Positions 46,682 through 56,779 of a DNA stretch of 64,000 bases are shown piece by piece. Positions within the stretch are counted from its first letter, which is position 1; every line of letters starts with the position of its first letter. The position numbers and the translations under genes were made by a program. The notes beneath the pieces were generated by a model. It worked only from the letters and a program-made list of their open reading frames with translations. It was not told the origin of the DNA and made no database searches. Source of the stretch: Calycina herbarum (Eukaryota > Ascomycota > Leotiomycetes > Helotiales > Pezizellaceae); NCBI GenBank assembly GCA_001414485.1, contig LLEY01000057.1, forward strand, positions 62,001-126,000, written 5' to 3'.

Positions 46682-48148
46682 AAAGTAAATAAGGTGTTTA
46701 GTAAGGTTGTATGTGGAATCGGGACATTTTAAGAAGGCAAATTAAGCGACCTTTCAGCTAGGGGGGGCTATAAGGCACAAATCCAAGTGGGGGCATAATT
46801 GGAGCAGGAATTCAGGGTGGAATGTAGTGTTTTGCCTATTTAATTATGTTGTTTACTCTATTGTTTACTTATTAAAAATGCCAAGTCCTCTACACGTGAC
46901 TACCAAAAACGGTTAGACCCATCGCCACTCTCGTGAAAGTATACGGTACTTCCAATTGCAAGCAGTTCTTGAATGTTAAGTTCCAACTTTTTACCTGGCT
47001 AGTAAAAAGTTGTTTTGGAGAAGACTGAGTGAGAGGTAACAAAAAGGAAGAAGTACGAACAATTCTTATTCACAAAGGACTTAGAAAACATTGAATTTCT
47101 AGCTTTAAAAATCAAGATATTTACTCTATTTGGTTCTTGCCGCCTATCCCTTTTCAAGAAACTTGTATGAGACTTGTATGAGAAATAATAATAAAATTTG
47201 AGTTGAAAACTACCTAGGTATTAAAGAACTAAGGTTCTGAGTTTTTTGCTATTACATATATATAAGCGGAGCAATCAGAAGGGGTTTTTTTGGGAGGTGC
47301 GATGATCATTAAAAGTGGCAGTAAATACTTCAGGTTCGTACCTGCTCACCTAGCCGTCGATGTTCCAACTTTCTACGGAATTCACGTAAATCATCCTAAA
47401 CATTTTTGAAATTAGCCTAGATAGTTGGAGCAATCAACTTCAGTTGTTTCAGAAAGTTAGAACAACCATCGCGAGGTCCCCTATAGGCTCTACTCGCAAA
47501 ACCACCGCTATTCCCACCAAAAAAAAATACAAAAAAATGATATGAACCCTCTGTAAGTAACGTGAATAGTTACTTAGTCCGACTTACTCGCCCTCAAGGT
47601 GTGGCTTCTATTGTACGAGTAGCCCATATCCCGAAGCACCTTTGAAACAATCGTCTGATCATATTGACGAATCACAGGCAGTGGATCTCAAGCTTGTGCG
47701 GGGGGGGGTTAAAAAGTGGGACCAATCATCGAAAGGTTTGAAGTTCGGTTAGTGAATAAAAGCTAGTTGTAGACGCAGGAGAGTCGAGTAGAACACAGTA
47801 GAGTAGCGAGGTCCTACTCTACTCTTCTCGAGGGTTTCCGAGCACTATTCTACTATGAGCGACTCTGAGTGACTCTATGTAATCGAGTAATCTTTTCTTA
47901 CGCAGGGTACTATTATGAAGAAAAAAACATTCCAGAGAGGTCAATTTATATAGTACTAGAGGAATGAAGAAAGCGCAAGTATAATTAAGAAAACACTGCT
48001 TGAATTATATGATACAACATAGGTATCTATGCCTTGCTGCTATGCCTCTATAAAAATCCTAAACGCCATTTTGGTATCCTCGCTATGCTCATAATTCCAT
48101 TAACGCCATTTTTTACCCCGGTACTCCGGTACTCCGAGGTTCAAGTTC
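46682..48148. other. Intergenic DNA between the transposon block and TFB3
   Basis: Normal composition, no gene-like frame. A run of nine or ten G lies near 47700-47709, an inverted pair of GTAGAGTA/TACTCTAC-type words near 47790-47825, and TTAGTGAATAAAAGCT at about 47749, a word resembling the terminal repeats at 55733-56055. Nothing else seen. Confidence 0.45.
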
Positions 48149-49225
48149 TCAAAATACATCGTCGCCCCCCGATGCTTGAGTAACAGCTTTCATGTCGGCA
48201 GTAGAGGTTGCTGCTGGTTGACTTCTACTGGCTATCTCGTCCTCAATAAAGACCCCCAGTCCAGAGAAAGCCTCAAACATACTCCTTCCATAGTATTCAT
48301 GTAGACTGTAGCCTCCAGTCATATGTTTCGGCTCCTTTGCGAAACCTGCGACGTACTCGTTTTCGTAATGATTTTGTAAGACATATCTGGTAGGTGTAAG
48401 ATTGAGCCCACCGAATGGATCGTATTCCTTTTCTGCCACAGGAGCGACCTTTTTCTTCAGTCCTCGTATCGAAAGTCCAGAGTCCCTCGCGCCAACAGCA
48501 GTCGATTCATTCGTCGAAGAATCAGTCAAGTTCCTCCTAGCAGAACTCTTCTTCAAAATAACCTTCTGAGCTTGTCGGGTAATGGCATTCGCATCCTCAT
48601 TACTATTCGCCAACCTCTCAATCGCATTCCTCTTGGCCTTCTCCACATCCAGCTTCTCCTCCTCCTGTTCCCTCGCAATAGCAAGTCGTCGTTGTTTAGC
48701 TGCCTCCCTATCCGCCTTCTCCCTCCTCCTCTCCAAATCCGCGGCCTCTAATCCAGACTTCTTGTTCTCCTCAATCTGAGCAAGATTATCAGCACGATAT
48801 TTATTCAATTCCTGCTCTGCCTTCGCCTTCTCCTTCGGGGTCCCCTTCAATAAATCAAACACCAAATTTTCCACAACTTCAAGGTAATCATTCCAATGTC
48901 CCAAAGTATCGAAATCCTCTTGTCTTCGATTGAAAACATCGCCAACTCGTTTTCGGATATCGCATTCCTCTTCTACTTTCAAGTCGGCGAAGAAAGCTTT
49001 ATGGAATCCCTTTTTTCGAAGCGTCTTTCCGCATCGAGGCACGGGACAGGATGTGGGACCTGATGTGAAGATTCGGTCGACGCAGGTGGAACACATTTTG
49101 TGGTAGCATTCTGGGTTGATGAGGAATTGGAGGGAGGGGTTGAGGTAGCGGTTTGATTTGCAGACGGGGCAGATGTCGTCGAGGGGGTTGTCGGATATGG
49201 AGAGTTTGTTTGGATTGCGTAACAT
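48149..49225 (-). CDS. TFB3: RNA polymerase II transcription factor B subunit 3 (TFIIH/CAK assembly factor MAT1)
   Basis: Assembly subunit of the CDK-activating kinase of TFIIH; it holds the Cdk7-type kinase and cyclin H-type partners together and links them to core TFIIH in the nucleus. Starting at ATG 49225 the product is 358 aa. A C3HC4 RING lies at about residues 19-65 (CPVCKSNRYLNPSLQ..., CYHKMCSTCVDRIF, CPVPRCGKTL), then LRKKGFHKAFFADLKVEEE and the conserved RREDFDTLGHWNDYLE-type MAT1 block, a long charged coiled coil (about residues 120-230), and a C-terminal YDPFGG region with a GGYSLHEYYGRSMFEAFSGLGVFI end. The frame is open 92 codons further upstream, but MLRNPNKL right before the RING matches the family's short N-terminus, so I chose it. 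No intron. Divergent from the NudC gene. Confidence 0.88.
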   Translation of the reverse strand: MLRNPNKLSISDNPLDDICPVCKSNRYLNPSLQFLINPECYHKMCSTCVDRIFTSGPTSCPVPRCGKTLRKKGFHKAFFADLKVEEECDIRKRVGDVFNRRQEDFDTLGHWNDYLEVVENLVFDLLKGTPKEKAKAEQELNKYRADNLAQIEENKKSGLEAADLERRREKADREAAKQRRLAIAREQEEEKLDVEKAKRNAIERLANSNEDANAITRQAQKVILKKSSARRNLTDSSTNESTAVGARDSGLSIRGLKKKVAPVAEKEYDPFGGLNLTPTRYVLQNHYENEYVAGFAKEPKHMTGGYSLHEYYGRSMFEAFSGLGVFIEDEIASRSQPAATSTADMKAVTQASGGDDVF

Positions 49226-49490
49226 CTTGAAGTTTGCGTGGGATTTCGAGGGGAGAGCACGCGCTCGTGCGAAGCAATAGGTAGCAAGAGGTTGTGTTGA
49301 GGTTTGAAGGCGATTGTTGTTTTGGAAGTGGCGGGACGAGGCTGATGTTAAAGAGCTCCGAGGGACAGGGGTTCGGCTTGGCGAGGCTTTGAAATCTTGC
49401 GGGCAGGTCGAGAGGCTTTGACTTTGACAAACATCTGACAACTTCACAACTTCACGGAATTTTCTCGAAGTCCCACCCAATTTCATCAAG
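49226..49490. promoter_or_regulatory. Shared 265-bp divergent promoter of TFB3 and NudC genes
   Basis: The start codons of the two genes face away from each other with 265 bases between them. No clear TATA box on either side. The TFB3 frame stays open across it, so an N-terminally longer TFB3 is possible. Confidence 0.5.
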
Positions 49491-50348
49491 ATGACCGACA
49501 AAGGTTTGCATTATTTACTTTCCTTCCATCCCTAGCTACCTACCACTAATCCAAAATAACCCATGATCTCCAAAAACTAACCCCACCATCACCAGAACTC
49601 ACCCCCCAAGAAGAAGCCGCAGCCCGCGCAAAAGAAGCAGAAGAACAAGCCGCTCTCCCATACAAATGGACCCAAACCATCACCGACCTAGACATCACAG
49701 TCGAGATTCCCGGAAACCTAAAGGGTAAAGATTTAAACGTGGAAATCAAGAAGAATAGTCTATTACTAGGAATCAAAGGCCAAGATCCAATTATAAAAGT
49801 ATTTCCCCTCTCTCTTTTCCCTTCCGTGCCTTCGTGCAAATACTAACTGGCATTTTTCCAAGGGTTCCCTCTCCCACCCAATCCTAACCGACGAATCAAC
49901 CTGGACCCTCACATCTTCCCCCTCAGGCGTTAAGATTCTCGAACTCCACCTCGACAAAAGCAACAAAATGGAATGGTGGGGCAGCGTAATCGAAGGAGCT
50001 CCTCAAATAGACGTCACAAAAATCACGCCCGAAAGCAGTAAACTCGGAGATCTGGACGGAGAAACAAGAGGCATGGTAGAAAAAATGATGTACGATCAAC
50101 GACAGAAGGAGATGGGGAAACCAACTAGTGATGAGCAGAAGAAGGTTGATATGTTGGAGAACTTTAAGAAGCAGGTATGTTTGTGCGTCTTTGTTGCGAT
50201 TTGTTTTGGGTTGGGATTTTGGGGGGATGGATTGTGGTGGTTTAGAGCACTGTGGAGGGAATGGTGGGATGGCAAATGAGTGAGGATAGAGGACTGATTC
50301 TTGGTGTAGCATCCGGAGATGGATTTCAGTAAGGTCAAGATGGGTTGA
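49491..50348 (+). CDS. NudC-type nuclear movement protein (CS domain)
   Basis: Four exons: 49491-49503, 49596-49798, 49863-50174, 50310-50348, giving 188 aa. Introns have GT-AG ends; AAACTAACC and ATACTAACTGG branch sites are visible in the first two. The protein starts [20 protein letters not shown], then a CS (CHORD-SGT1/p23-like) domain at about residues 27-115: [59 protein letters not shown]. The C-terminal helix carries [19 protein letters not shown] and the protein ends [12 protein letters not shown], the hallmark FSK end of NudC. The family works in dynein-dependent nuclear migration and as an Hsp90-linked chaperone. The very short first exon (13 coding bases) is well supported by the restored frame. 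Confidence 0.9.
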
Positions 50349-50973
50349 GGCGGGCATCTTGAACTTTGCGGGGTCATGAAATTTACGAGAAAATTGTTGC
50401 GATGGCATGACATACCCAAGCCAGGTCAGGGGATTTGGCAATAAAAAGCGGTATCCGAGCAATTCAAAATATCAGACGCAACGGTTCGTCCGAAGGAAAC
50501 CTAGAACTAGGGATTACTTGAACAACGAATCAGAATAAATAATGAATTCTAAAATTCGAGACTTTCAATACTTGGCTTATTATTAAAACAGATAAGTTGT
50601 AAGACCTCGGCGATGGATACTCTAAATTGTTCTAAAATAATTACTGAAATTACTAACATTTTAGAACAAGAGCGAGATGTAGGTATGAATCTGAAGTGCT
50701 TTCTGACGCTTCTGCTGTCCTTCAGAGACTCGGCCTTTCCTATACACAAAAAGGGAAAGAGCAAAGGGGTCGGCCAGTAATGCCCTAAGCAGTTATGAGG
50801 GGCGAATCTGTAACACCTTGGTGATTCTCTTTATTTGCTTGATAATTTTGTGTTATACATTTACAATATACCACCAGCATACACTATCCTCTAACTTTTG
50901 TAGTTCCAATGCTTTTGAGGACTCCCATTCGTATTCTTCAACTCTCCAAAAATCTCCTCAACATACCAATTCT
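50349..50973. other. Intergenic between NudC and SWP1 genes (convergent)
   Basis: Holds the 3' ends of two genes that converge. No other gene supported; some open stretches of 60-70 codons look random. Confidence 0.5.
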
Positions 50974-52010
50974 TTACCTCTCACCAGCAAGACGACGGCT
51001 CTGAACCTCGGACAAAGCCTTACTGCCGCTGAGGAAAGTAACAAGTCCAATAACTCCAGCAAAAGGCAACATCTTGAATAAACTCCAGTTATAATAGTAA
51101 AGGAAGAAGATCCCCTCCATTCCCAAAATCGAGGAGAAGAAAAGTCCGTGAGAGATTGGTGCGGAGGAGGTGGCTTTCGAGAGATCGGAAAGGTTGGCTC
51201 CGAGGAATGCCCACTGTATTTCATTAGCATAAATACCCTACTTCTTCCTATAACTGAATAACATACCGTTCCAAAGAGGATTGGGACTGTAGCCAAAACT
51301 GCGACAGCGAAGAAGAGTGAAATAATCACTGGACCGCTCTTAGCATCTTCCTTGAAGATATGGTTGATCTCCCCCAATTGTCCGTATCTCAATGGTTTCT
51401 CGTATTTTGGTTGTGGAACATTAGGATCGGTCTTGATGTCTAGGTTGAAAACGTGGTTGCTGAATGCTTGGGAGGTACCGAAGGATGCGAGGAGGAGGGT
51501 GGCTCGGAGGGGTTGGGAGGAGGTGAGTAATTGGACTGGGAGATCTTTTTGAGACTTTTGAGTATGTTAGCGGAAGTGCACATCAATGAGACCTTCTTGC
51601 ACATACCAAATCGACCTTGCCCTTTCCGCTGTCCTTGGTAATCAGAGGAAAGGTTTCTTCTAGCCCTGTATCCTGGTCTCGGAGGAGGAGGAAGGCTTGA
51701 TGTGGTCTTCTAGCCTTGCCGTTCTCAGTGGCTGTCAAGATGATCTTGAGGGTATCTGTTTGGCCGAGGGTGACTGGTTTCGAAAGAGGAACATGGTCGG
51801 ATAATCTGTTGGATCTGGGTCAGTACAATTGAATCTGAATTGTAAATTTATGGAATTGGAGTTAACGTACTTGTCTTTAAATGCACCTCCAGCAGCTCCC
51901 TTTGCACTGACTGAGATGACTGCCTCGTCAAAGTTCCATGATGAAGCTGCCTCTGCTATTCCTGCGCCTAGCACCAGTACGGAGAGTAATAAGGAACGGA
52001 GAAATCTCAT
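50974..52010 (-). CDS. SWP1: Oligosaccharyltransferase subunit ribophorin II / SWP1
   Basis: ER membrane subunit of the complex that transfers the N-glycan precursor to Asn. Four exons on the minus strand: 52010-51871, 51805-51607, 51554-51267, 51213-50974; 288 aa. Start ATG at 52010 opens a signal peptide (MRFLRSLLLSVLVLGAGIAEA). The lumenal part includes KPVTLGQTDTLKIILTATENG and RPHQAFLLLRDQDTGLEETF, which is the conserved ribophorin II region. Three membrane segments follow at the C-terminal half: PVIISLFFAVAVLATVPILFG, GLFFSSILGMEGIFFLYYYN and MLPFAGVIGLVTFLSG. Intron ends are GT-AG and frames join cleanly (AA/A, phase 0, phase 0). Length fits fungal SWP1. Confidence 0.88.
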
Positions 52011-53113
52011 GATTGGAGATGTTGTGGTTTGTTGTTGAAGCTTGGAGCTTGTAGCCGCGTACCTCACTTGTGAACACCTTTCTGGAGGCAGCGGATTTGG
52101 TGCGCGAGGGTTGCCGTATCAGCCTTGTGGGGTCGGACAAACTTAATTGCGGGATGCTCACATGAACCTCCTTCTCTCACCTCGACTTTTCTCGATAAAT
52201 TCACATGTACCAAATAAAGCTCCTACTTTTGTTAGAGAATGACGTATTTTCAAGTCTGTGATATTCACATCACATCAATTGTAGTTTGGCACAGATAGGC
52301 TAACAAGAAATTAGAAGGCGCGGACTTGTTTGCATGTCAAGTACTGCCTGAAGAATAGTACTTGGCTCAACAAAGTAAAAAGCTCGTTGTGCGAACCTTC
52401 CAATGGTCCCAAGTATTTGAGGTAATTAAAGTTGGCAGGTTGAAGCGGAATCTCGAGCGTTTACTGCAAGCTTGTCAACAACTTAGCGGGTCCATTTCAA
52501 ATCTCATCGCTTGTATGACAATAAGTACTACTGTCCTTGAAAGTTATTGAATAGGGGTTATTCTCTTTGGTTCCCCTCCTTCTCGGCCGGCTACAGACTT
52601 CCGTCTCTCTTTTTCGGGTTTCTTCACTTATCTCAGTGGAGCTATCTTTGGCAATCCGAGAAACATTCTTTAGAAGGCTTGAAAGAATCAGAAAACTGAA
52701 CTCTTGGTTCTCTTGAACGATCTCAAGCAATATGTATGTTTGTGTCAGAATCTTTGCAGTGATGGATACGGAGAGTTTGCAGAACAAAGCCAGCTGAGTT
52801 CTCTCCCTGGTTTGATATTCACCCCGGAGACTTTGAGGACAGTAATTTAACCTCTAAAAGTATTGACCTCATTGTGTGGCTCAAGGGTCGCACTTCCACT
52901 TGCAGATTGTGGTCAATGCAGCCTGGAGCAGTGACGACAAAGGTTGAGGGGGTATTAATACAGGCAGGAGCGACCTGACCAGAACTAATTCAACTCAATC
53001 TCAATCTCTTCTCTCATCAAGTCATCAAAACCCCCATAATCTCGAACCCAAATCTAATCTTTCTCAATACTTCCTCCTTCCATAAACGTTTCGAAAAGGA
53101 ATCGATCACTACC
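52011..53113. other. Intergenic, 1.1 kb, between SWP1 and the Ser/Ala-rich secreted protein
   Basis: Two divergent promoters. CT-rich and CA-rich leader sequence near 52985-53110 precedes the ATG at 53114. No further gene or repeat recognised. Confidence 0.45.
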
Positions 53114-54265
53114 ATGAAGTCCATCATGAACTTCGTTACCCTCCTCCTTTCTAACCTCACATTCAGTTTCACCGCCACCGCCAACAAGGTCCACGAGCGA
53201 TCAATTGTCAATCGTCAACAGACACCGTCTGCCAAACCATGGGATGTTGGAACTATTGTCGGCAGCGTCGCTAGCTCTGTTGTTGCCGGAGCCAACTCTA
53301 TTATTGCCGGAGGAAATAGTCAACTGAACAGCATTTCGAGCGACCTTAATCATGCAACCAGTGTTTGGGGTCAAGGAGGAACCAGTATCCTCGGTCAATC
53401 AAGCAGTGCTATAAGTAATGGAGCTGCGTAAGCAAACCTTCCCTTTCTCCCCTTTGAGATATCACCAGTCGCCAGCGGGTTTGTGGTCGTCAGTTGGTAC
53501 CGGATTATCTCAGAGAATCACTGATTATTCTAAACCACCTCGCACAACATGAGATATTGTGCGAGTTGGCCTGAATAATCAGTATTTAGATCGTTCGTAC
53601 AATGGAAATCACTCCGCCACGAATACCTACACCCTCTCCCTGATGAGTGGCCGGGAGCAAGTTTCTTCTTTTCTCGCTGCCTTCAGCTACTAATTAACGA
53701 GTAAAACATATGCTAATTTGTTGAAGGGGAGCAGCAAGCGTTGTAGGAGTCACGAGTTCTGTCGCCCAAGCCGGAAGTTCAATCAGCAGTCAAGTTGCTA
53801 GTGCTACGGGCGCATTGGCAAGTGGAGTTAGTAGTGTTCTCTCTGTAGCAAGCAGCGGTAAGTCTCAAATGCTCTGAACATTCCTTCTTCTTTTGCTATT
53901 TTCATAACGCTCTTCTCATAAACACCTACATACTCGCTATTTTTCGAAAAATGTTAGGAGAATGAGAAGCTCGATCTCCTAATCTCCAAAACCTTCTAGA
54001 GGAACACTTTCAATTGTGCGACTGTCTTCGGCACATTTTTGTGAACAAGTAAACTGACTCTGAAGTTTTAGGAGCAAGTGCAGGAAACAGTGCAGCATCA
54101 AGCAGCATCACCACCGCCCCCCACAGTAGTGCTTCCAGTTCGGTATCACCCTCTGCATCACCAACCTCTTCGAAACCTTCTGGAGCAACTTCGTTGATAC
54201 CAGGTGCAGAGTACATCTATGGTACTATTCTCAGCATTGCATTAGCCATAATGGTTGCTCTCTGA
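53114..54265 (+). CDS. Secreted Ser/Ala/Gly-rich protein, probably GPI-anchored
   Basis: Family not recognised. Three exons: 53114-53427, 53727-53857, 54072-54265; 212 aa. The N-terminus MKSIMNFVTLLLSNLTFSFT is a signal peptide. The mature part is low in charge, with repeats of Ser, Ala, Gly and Val (IVGSVASSVVAGANSIIAGG, SSISSQVASATGALASGVSS), then a Ser/Thr/Pro-rich stretch (TAPHSSASSSVSPSASPTSS). The C-terminus is a hydrophobic tail (YIYGTILSIALAIMVAL) after small residues, as in GPI signals. Such proteins usually sit at the fungal cell wall or surface. Intron 1 is 299 bases, long for a fungus, because it contains a hairpin repeat (53470-53614). All joins keep frame (GC/G, G/GA). Confidence 0.7.
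53470..53614. repeat. Hairpin repeat inside intron 1, copy 1
   Basis: Starts CGCCAGCGGGTTTGTGG and ends near TCGTTCGTACAATGG. Its centre is a stem of about 25 bases: GATTATTCTAAACCACCTCG...CAA against TTGTGCGAGTTGGCCTGAATAATC, loop CATGAGATA. A second, interrupted copy is at 56194-56550. No protein coding; MITE-like. Confidence 0.7.
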
Positions 54266-54859
54266 GTTTATTATCGTTCGGCATTGCCCTGGTTAAGTTA
54301 TGCATAATATCTAAAAAGTACATCGTTGATTTTGGCAGTTAATCATCATCGTCAGTCAGTCTTAGAATTAATTTGGTGTGGAGATAGAGAGGCAATTTAA
54401 TCGAGCTTCCAAGACGAAAATAAGATCCATTGTTCTCTCGAAATTTCTTTTGCTGTGAAGTCGCCATTTCGCTTGGCGGGCTTGAATCAATGTCTAACTT
54501 CAAGACCCTTCAACAAAAGACACCTGTATGACGGCTCGTCAACAATGGCTTTGTGATAAGGGAAGTGGGCCAAATATAGAAACACTTCTTTGAAAGCTCA
54601 AAGGTGGTGATTCAATAAAGTTCATTGTTAGATTTATATTTCCAAAGACTGTGAATCATGGTGCTAGAGTATAAGAGTTAAACATTCCATAGGTATCTTT
54701 TCGAATCCAACAACTGCCTTCAAAAGTACACGAGCCGGTCTTGTAGCAAACACTGTCACTTACCATTCCTTTATTCTTACTCGTTGACGAGCAGATCATA
54801 CACAGCATATTATCTCTACACTCATTTATTCGAAAGGTTCTAAAAGCAAAATCTTCAAA
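54266..54859. other. Intergenic between two secreted-protein genes
   Basis: Ordinary composition; the last 100 bases are a CA/CT-rich leader before ATG 54860. Nothing else seen. Confidence 0.45.
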
Positions 54860-55375
54860 ATGAAGTTCAATATTTATACACTTTCAGTTCTTGCCTTGTG
54901 CACTGTTTCTAGTGCAGTTACGATTCCACGAGCGGCTCAAGATTCTATCGCTGAGAGATCCGATAGAACTGTTTCGGCGTTCATGGAAAGAGCCATACAA
55001 CCAACACCAACCACCCAAGCCATCACACCCTCAAATGCTGCTTCCGTTTCAACCTCAACCACAAATAGCGCTCCCACTTCAACTCCGACCGGACGTACAC
55101 CCATCAAGGACAAGCAGCTTGGAATAGTCTTCATGTATGTTGGTATTGGACTTGGTGCGTTTACCGTGATTGCGATGATTGGAGGAGCGGTCGCTGGAAT
55201 GCGATGGATGGCTCAGACTAAAAAGTCTAATGATATTCATTTGAAGAAAGCTCATGAGACTTTGCATACTTTGGAAAAAAGGAGGAGACTTGGGAGGAAT
55301 GAGGGGTTGGTGCCTTCGGTACATTCGATGCCAGCGAGGCTTTCAAAGCCTTCAAGGGTGGCTTCAAGGGTTTGA
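54860..55375 (+). CDS. Secreted single-pass membrane protein with Ser/Thr-rich ectodomain (171 aa)
   Basis: Family not recognised. Single exon. Signal peptide MKFNIYTLSVLALCTVSSAV, then an ectodomain of about 65 residues ending in a Thr/Ser/Pro-rich stalk (QPTPTTQAITPSNAASVSTS), likely O-mannosylated. One membrane helix (GIVFMYVGIGLGAFTVIAMI, about residues 87-110). The inside tail is strongly basic with KKSNDIHLKKAHETLHTLEKR-like sequence and several Arg/Ser. The layout recalls fungal wall-sensor proteins in outline, but the ectodomain is shorter than in the WSC/Mid2 families and has no Cys cluster, so that is only a loose comparison. It lies on the same strand as the secreted protein before it. 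Confidence 0.7.
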   Translation: MKFNIYTLSVLALCTVSSAVTIPRAAQDSIAERSDRTVSAFMERAIQPTPTTQAITPSNAASVSTSTTNSAPTSTPTGRTPIKDKQLGIVFMYVGIGLGAFTVIAMIGGAVAGMRWMAQTKKSNDIHLKKAHETLHTLEKRRRLGRNEGLVPSVHSMPARLSKPSRVASRV

Positions 55376-55732
55376 GGGAGCTGGGTTTTCAGCTTAACCA
55401 CTCTGAGATGAATGACGATTCAGAGAGAGGGGGGTCTTGCCCGTTTATGATAATGGAATTGATTATGCTGAGTTTTATGATTTTTGATGCATTTGTGATG
55501 TTGGTGACTTTACGACTGATTTCGAGAATCGACCTAGCGAGAGAGTGGACCTCGATGTTGATCGGCATAGCCGTCCTTCGAATTTAAGTATAATTACTTG
55601 CCTTAAATGCACTTTCCCCCAATTCATTGCCACAATGCGTTGATGCAGTTTGTGGGGGTCCGTTTTGATAACCATCGGCGGGGAAGTTGCGAACTCCTTT
55701 CTTTAAGTTCCCTGGCAATAGTGGAATGAGCC
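55376..55732. other. 3' flank, no gene supported
   Basis: Probable 3' UTR of the preceding gene, then spacer. Overlapping frames of about 70 codons exist but carry no protein-like features. Confidence 0.4.
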
Positions 55733-56055
55733 GGTAAGCTTTATTCACTAATTACGGAATTGACCAATCACGTTACTACTTTATAGTATCAAGTAGTGAG
55801 TCTTGTAAGTTAAGCTGCGAAGCTATAATGTTCGAGAGTATTTAGGTTAATTAAGTTAATTAATTAAAGTCTGGAATGTTTAAAAAATATGTAGTATTAG
55901 GTACTCATCTAACTAACATTTATTTATCTAAATATTCTAGACAGTTTAGAAAAATTTTAAGTTATTTCAACGAACTATCGAGGTTGATTTTAGCGAATTT
56001 AAATTTATTATGGACAGAATTAGTCAATTATACAATTAGTGAATAAAGCATACCA
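55733..56055. mobile_element. MITE-like element (about 323 bp) with terminal inverted repeats and a GAGCC duplication
   Basis: Left end GGTAAGCTTTATTCACTAAT pairs with right end ATTAGTGAATAAAGCATACC (one mismatch over 20). GAGCC flanks both sides (55728-55732 and 56056-56060). The interior is AT-rich and non-coding. The word TTAGTGAATAA is shared with the palindrome ends at 9290-11108 and with 15913-16013. Confidence 0.75.
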
Positions 56056-56193
56056 GAGCCCATCTTCCCCATTTGCCGTTCGAAGAACTTGCATAACCCA
56101 AAATAACACAACACTTCGTTCTCATCCCCCCTTACCACCCGTGAACTCTCTGCTATAAGCAGTCCCGATGTAGTTCATTCAATATTCTATGGC

Positions 56194-56550
56194 TCGCCAG
56201 TGGGTTTAGCAATTCGTGGCGGTCAGTGGAAACATGGTACTAGATTATCTTAAGAGTCACCGATTATTTCAAACTACTTCGGGCACAGAAACTCATTGAA
56301 CCTAATGCATTGAAGTGAAAAAAATAGATGAGAGATAGATGAAAAAGTACTTGAAGTGTCAAAAGATTCAAGACTATACATATAAAACGAAAACATAACA
56401 GTAAAAACCAGGGAATTCTATTTCTCAAAAGGTGGGCGGAGTAGATCCTCTCATTGCCTACTTCACACGTATTGTACGAGCTGGCCTAGAATAATGAGCA
56501 TTTAGACTTTGGCATTCTTCTAAATCGTTCGTATGAAAATAACATACCAC
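56194..56550. repeat. Hairpin repeat, copy 2, with a roughly 170-base insertion in the loop
   Basis: Starts CGCCAGTGGGTTTAGC and ends near TCGTTCGTATG; the two stem halves match copy 1 at 53470-53614. Between them (about 56290-56460) is unrelated sequence. Confidence 0.65.
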
Positions 56551-56779
56551 TCTGGTGCTTCTCCAGGACAATTCCCCCAGAATTCTTAAGAGAATAGATG
56601 TATATGAATCTTGAAACGGGCTTACACTGGGAAATTAGTACCATACTCTGGCTCCCTCACGAATTGGTGAGCCCTGATGTAGATAATGAAAATTATGACA
56701 CCTCGCCAAATTCTTGAAACTGAAACCAAACCAAAGATTGAAGAAACGAATCCCGGTAATTTTTTATATAAATGTCAAC
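56551..56779. other. 3' flank of the 2EXR gene
   Basis: No feature beyond the probable 3' end of the minus-strand gene. Confidence 0.4.

Noticed and set aside
47690..47770. Second MITE end (TTAGTGAATAAAAGCT near 47749)
   Set aside because: No partner inverted repeat or flanking duplication found nearby.
49226..49501. N-terminal 92-residue extension of TFB3
   Set aside because: The extension has Ser/Gln-rich random-looking sequence and covers the whole divergent promoter; the RING normally starts close to the N-terminus.
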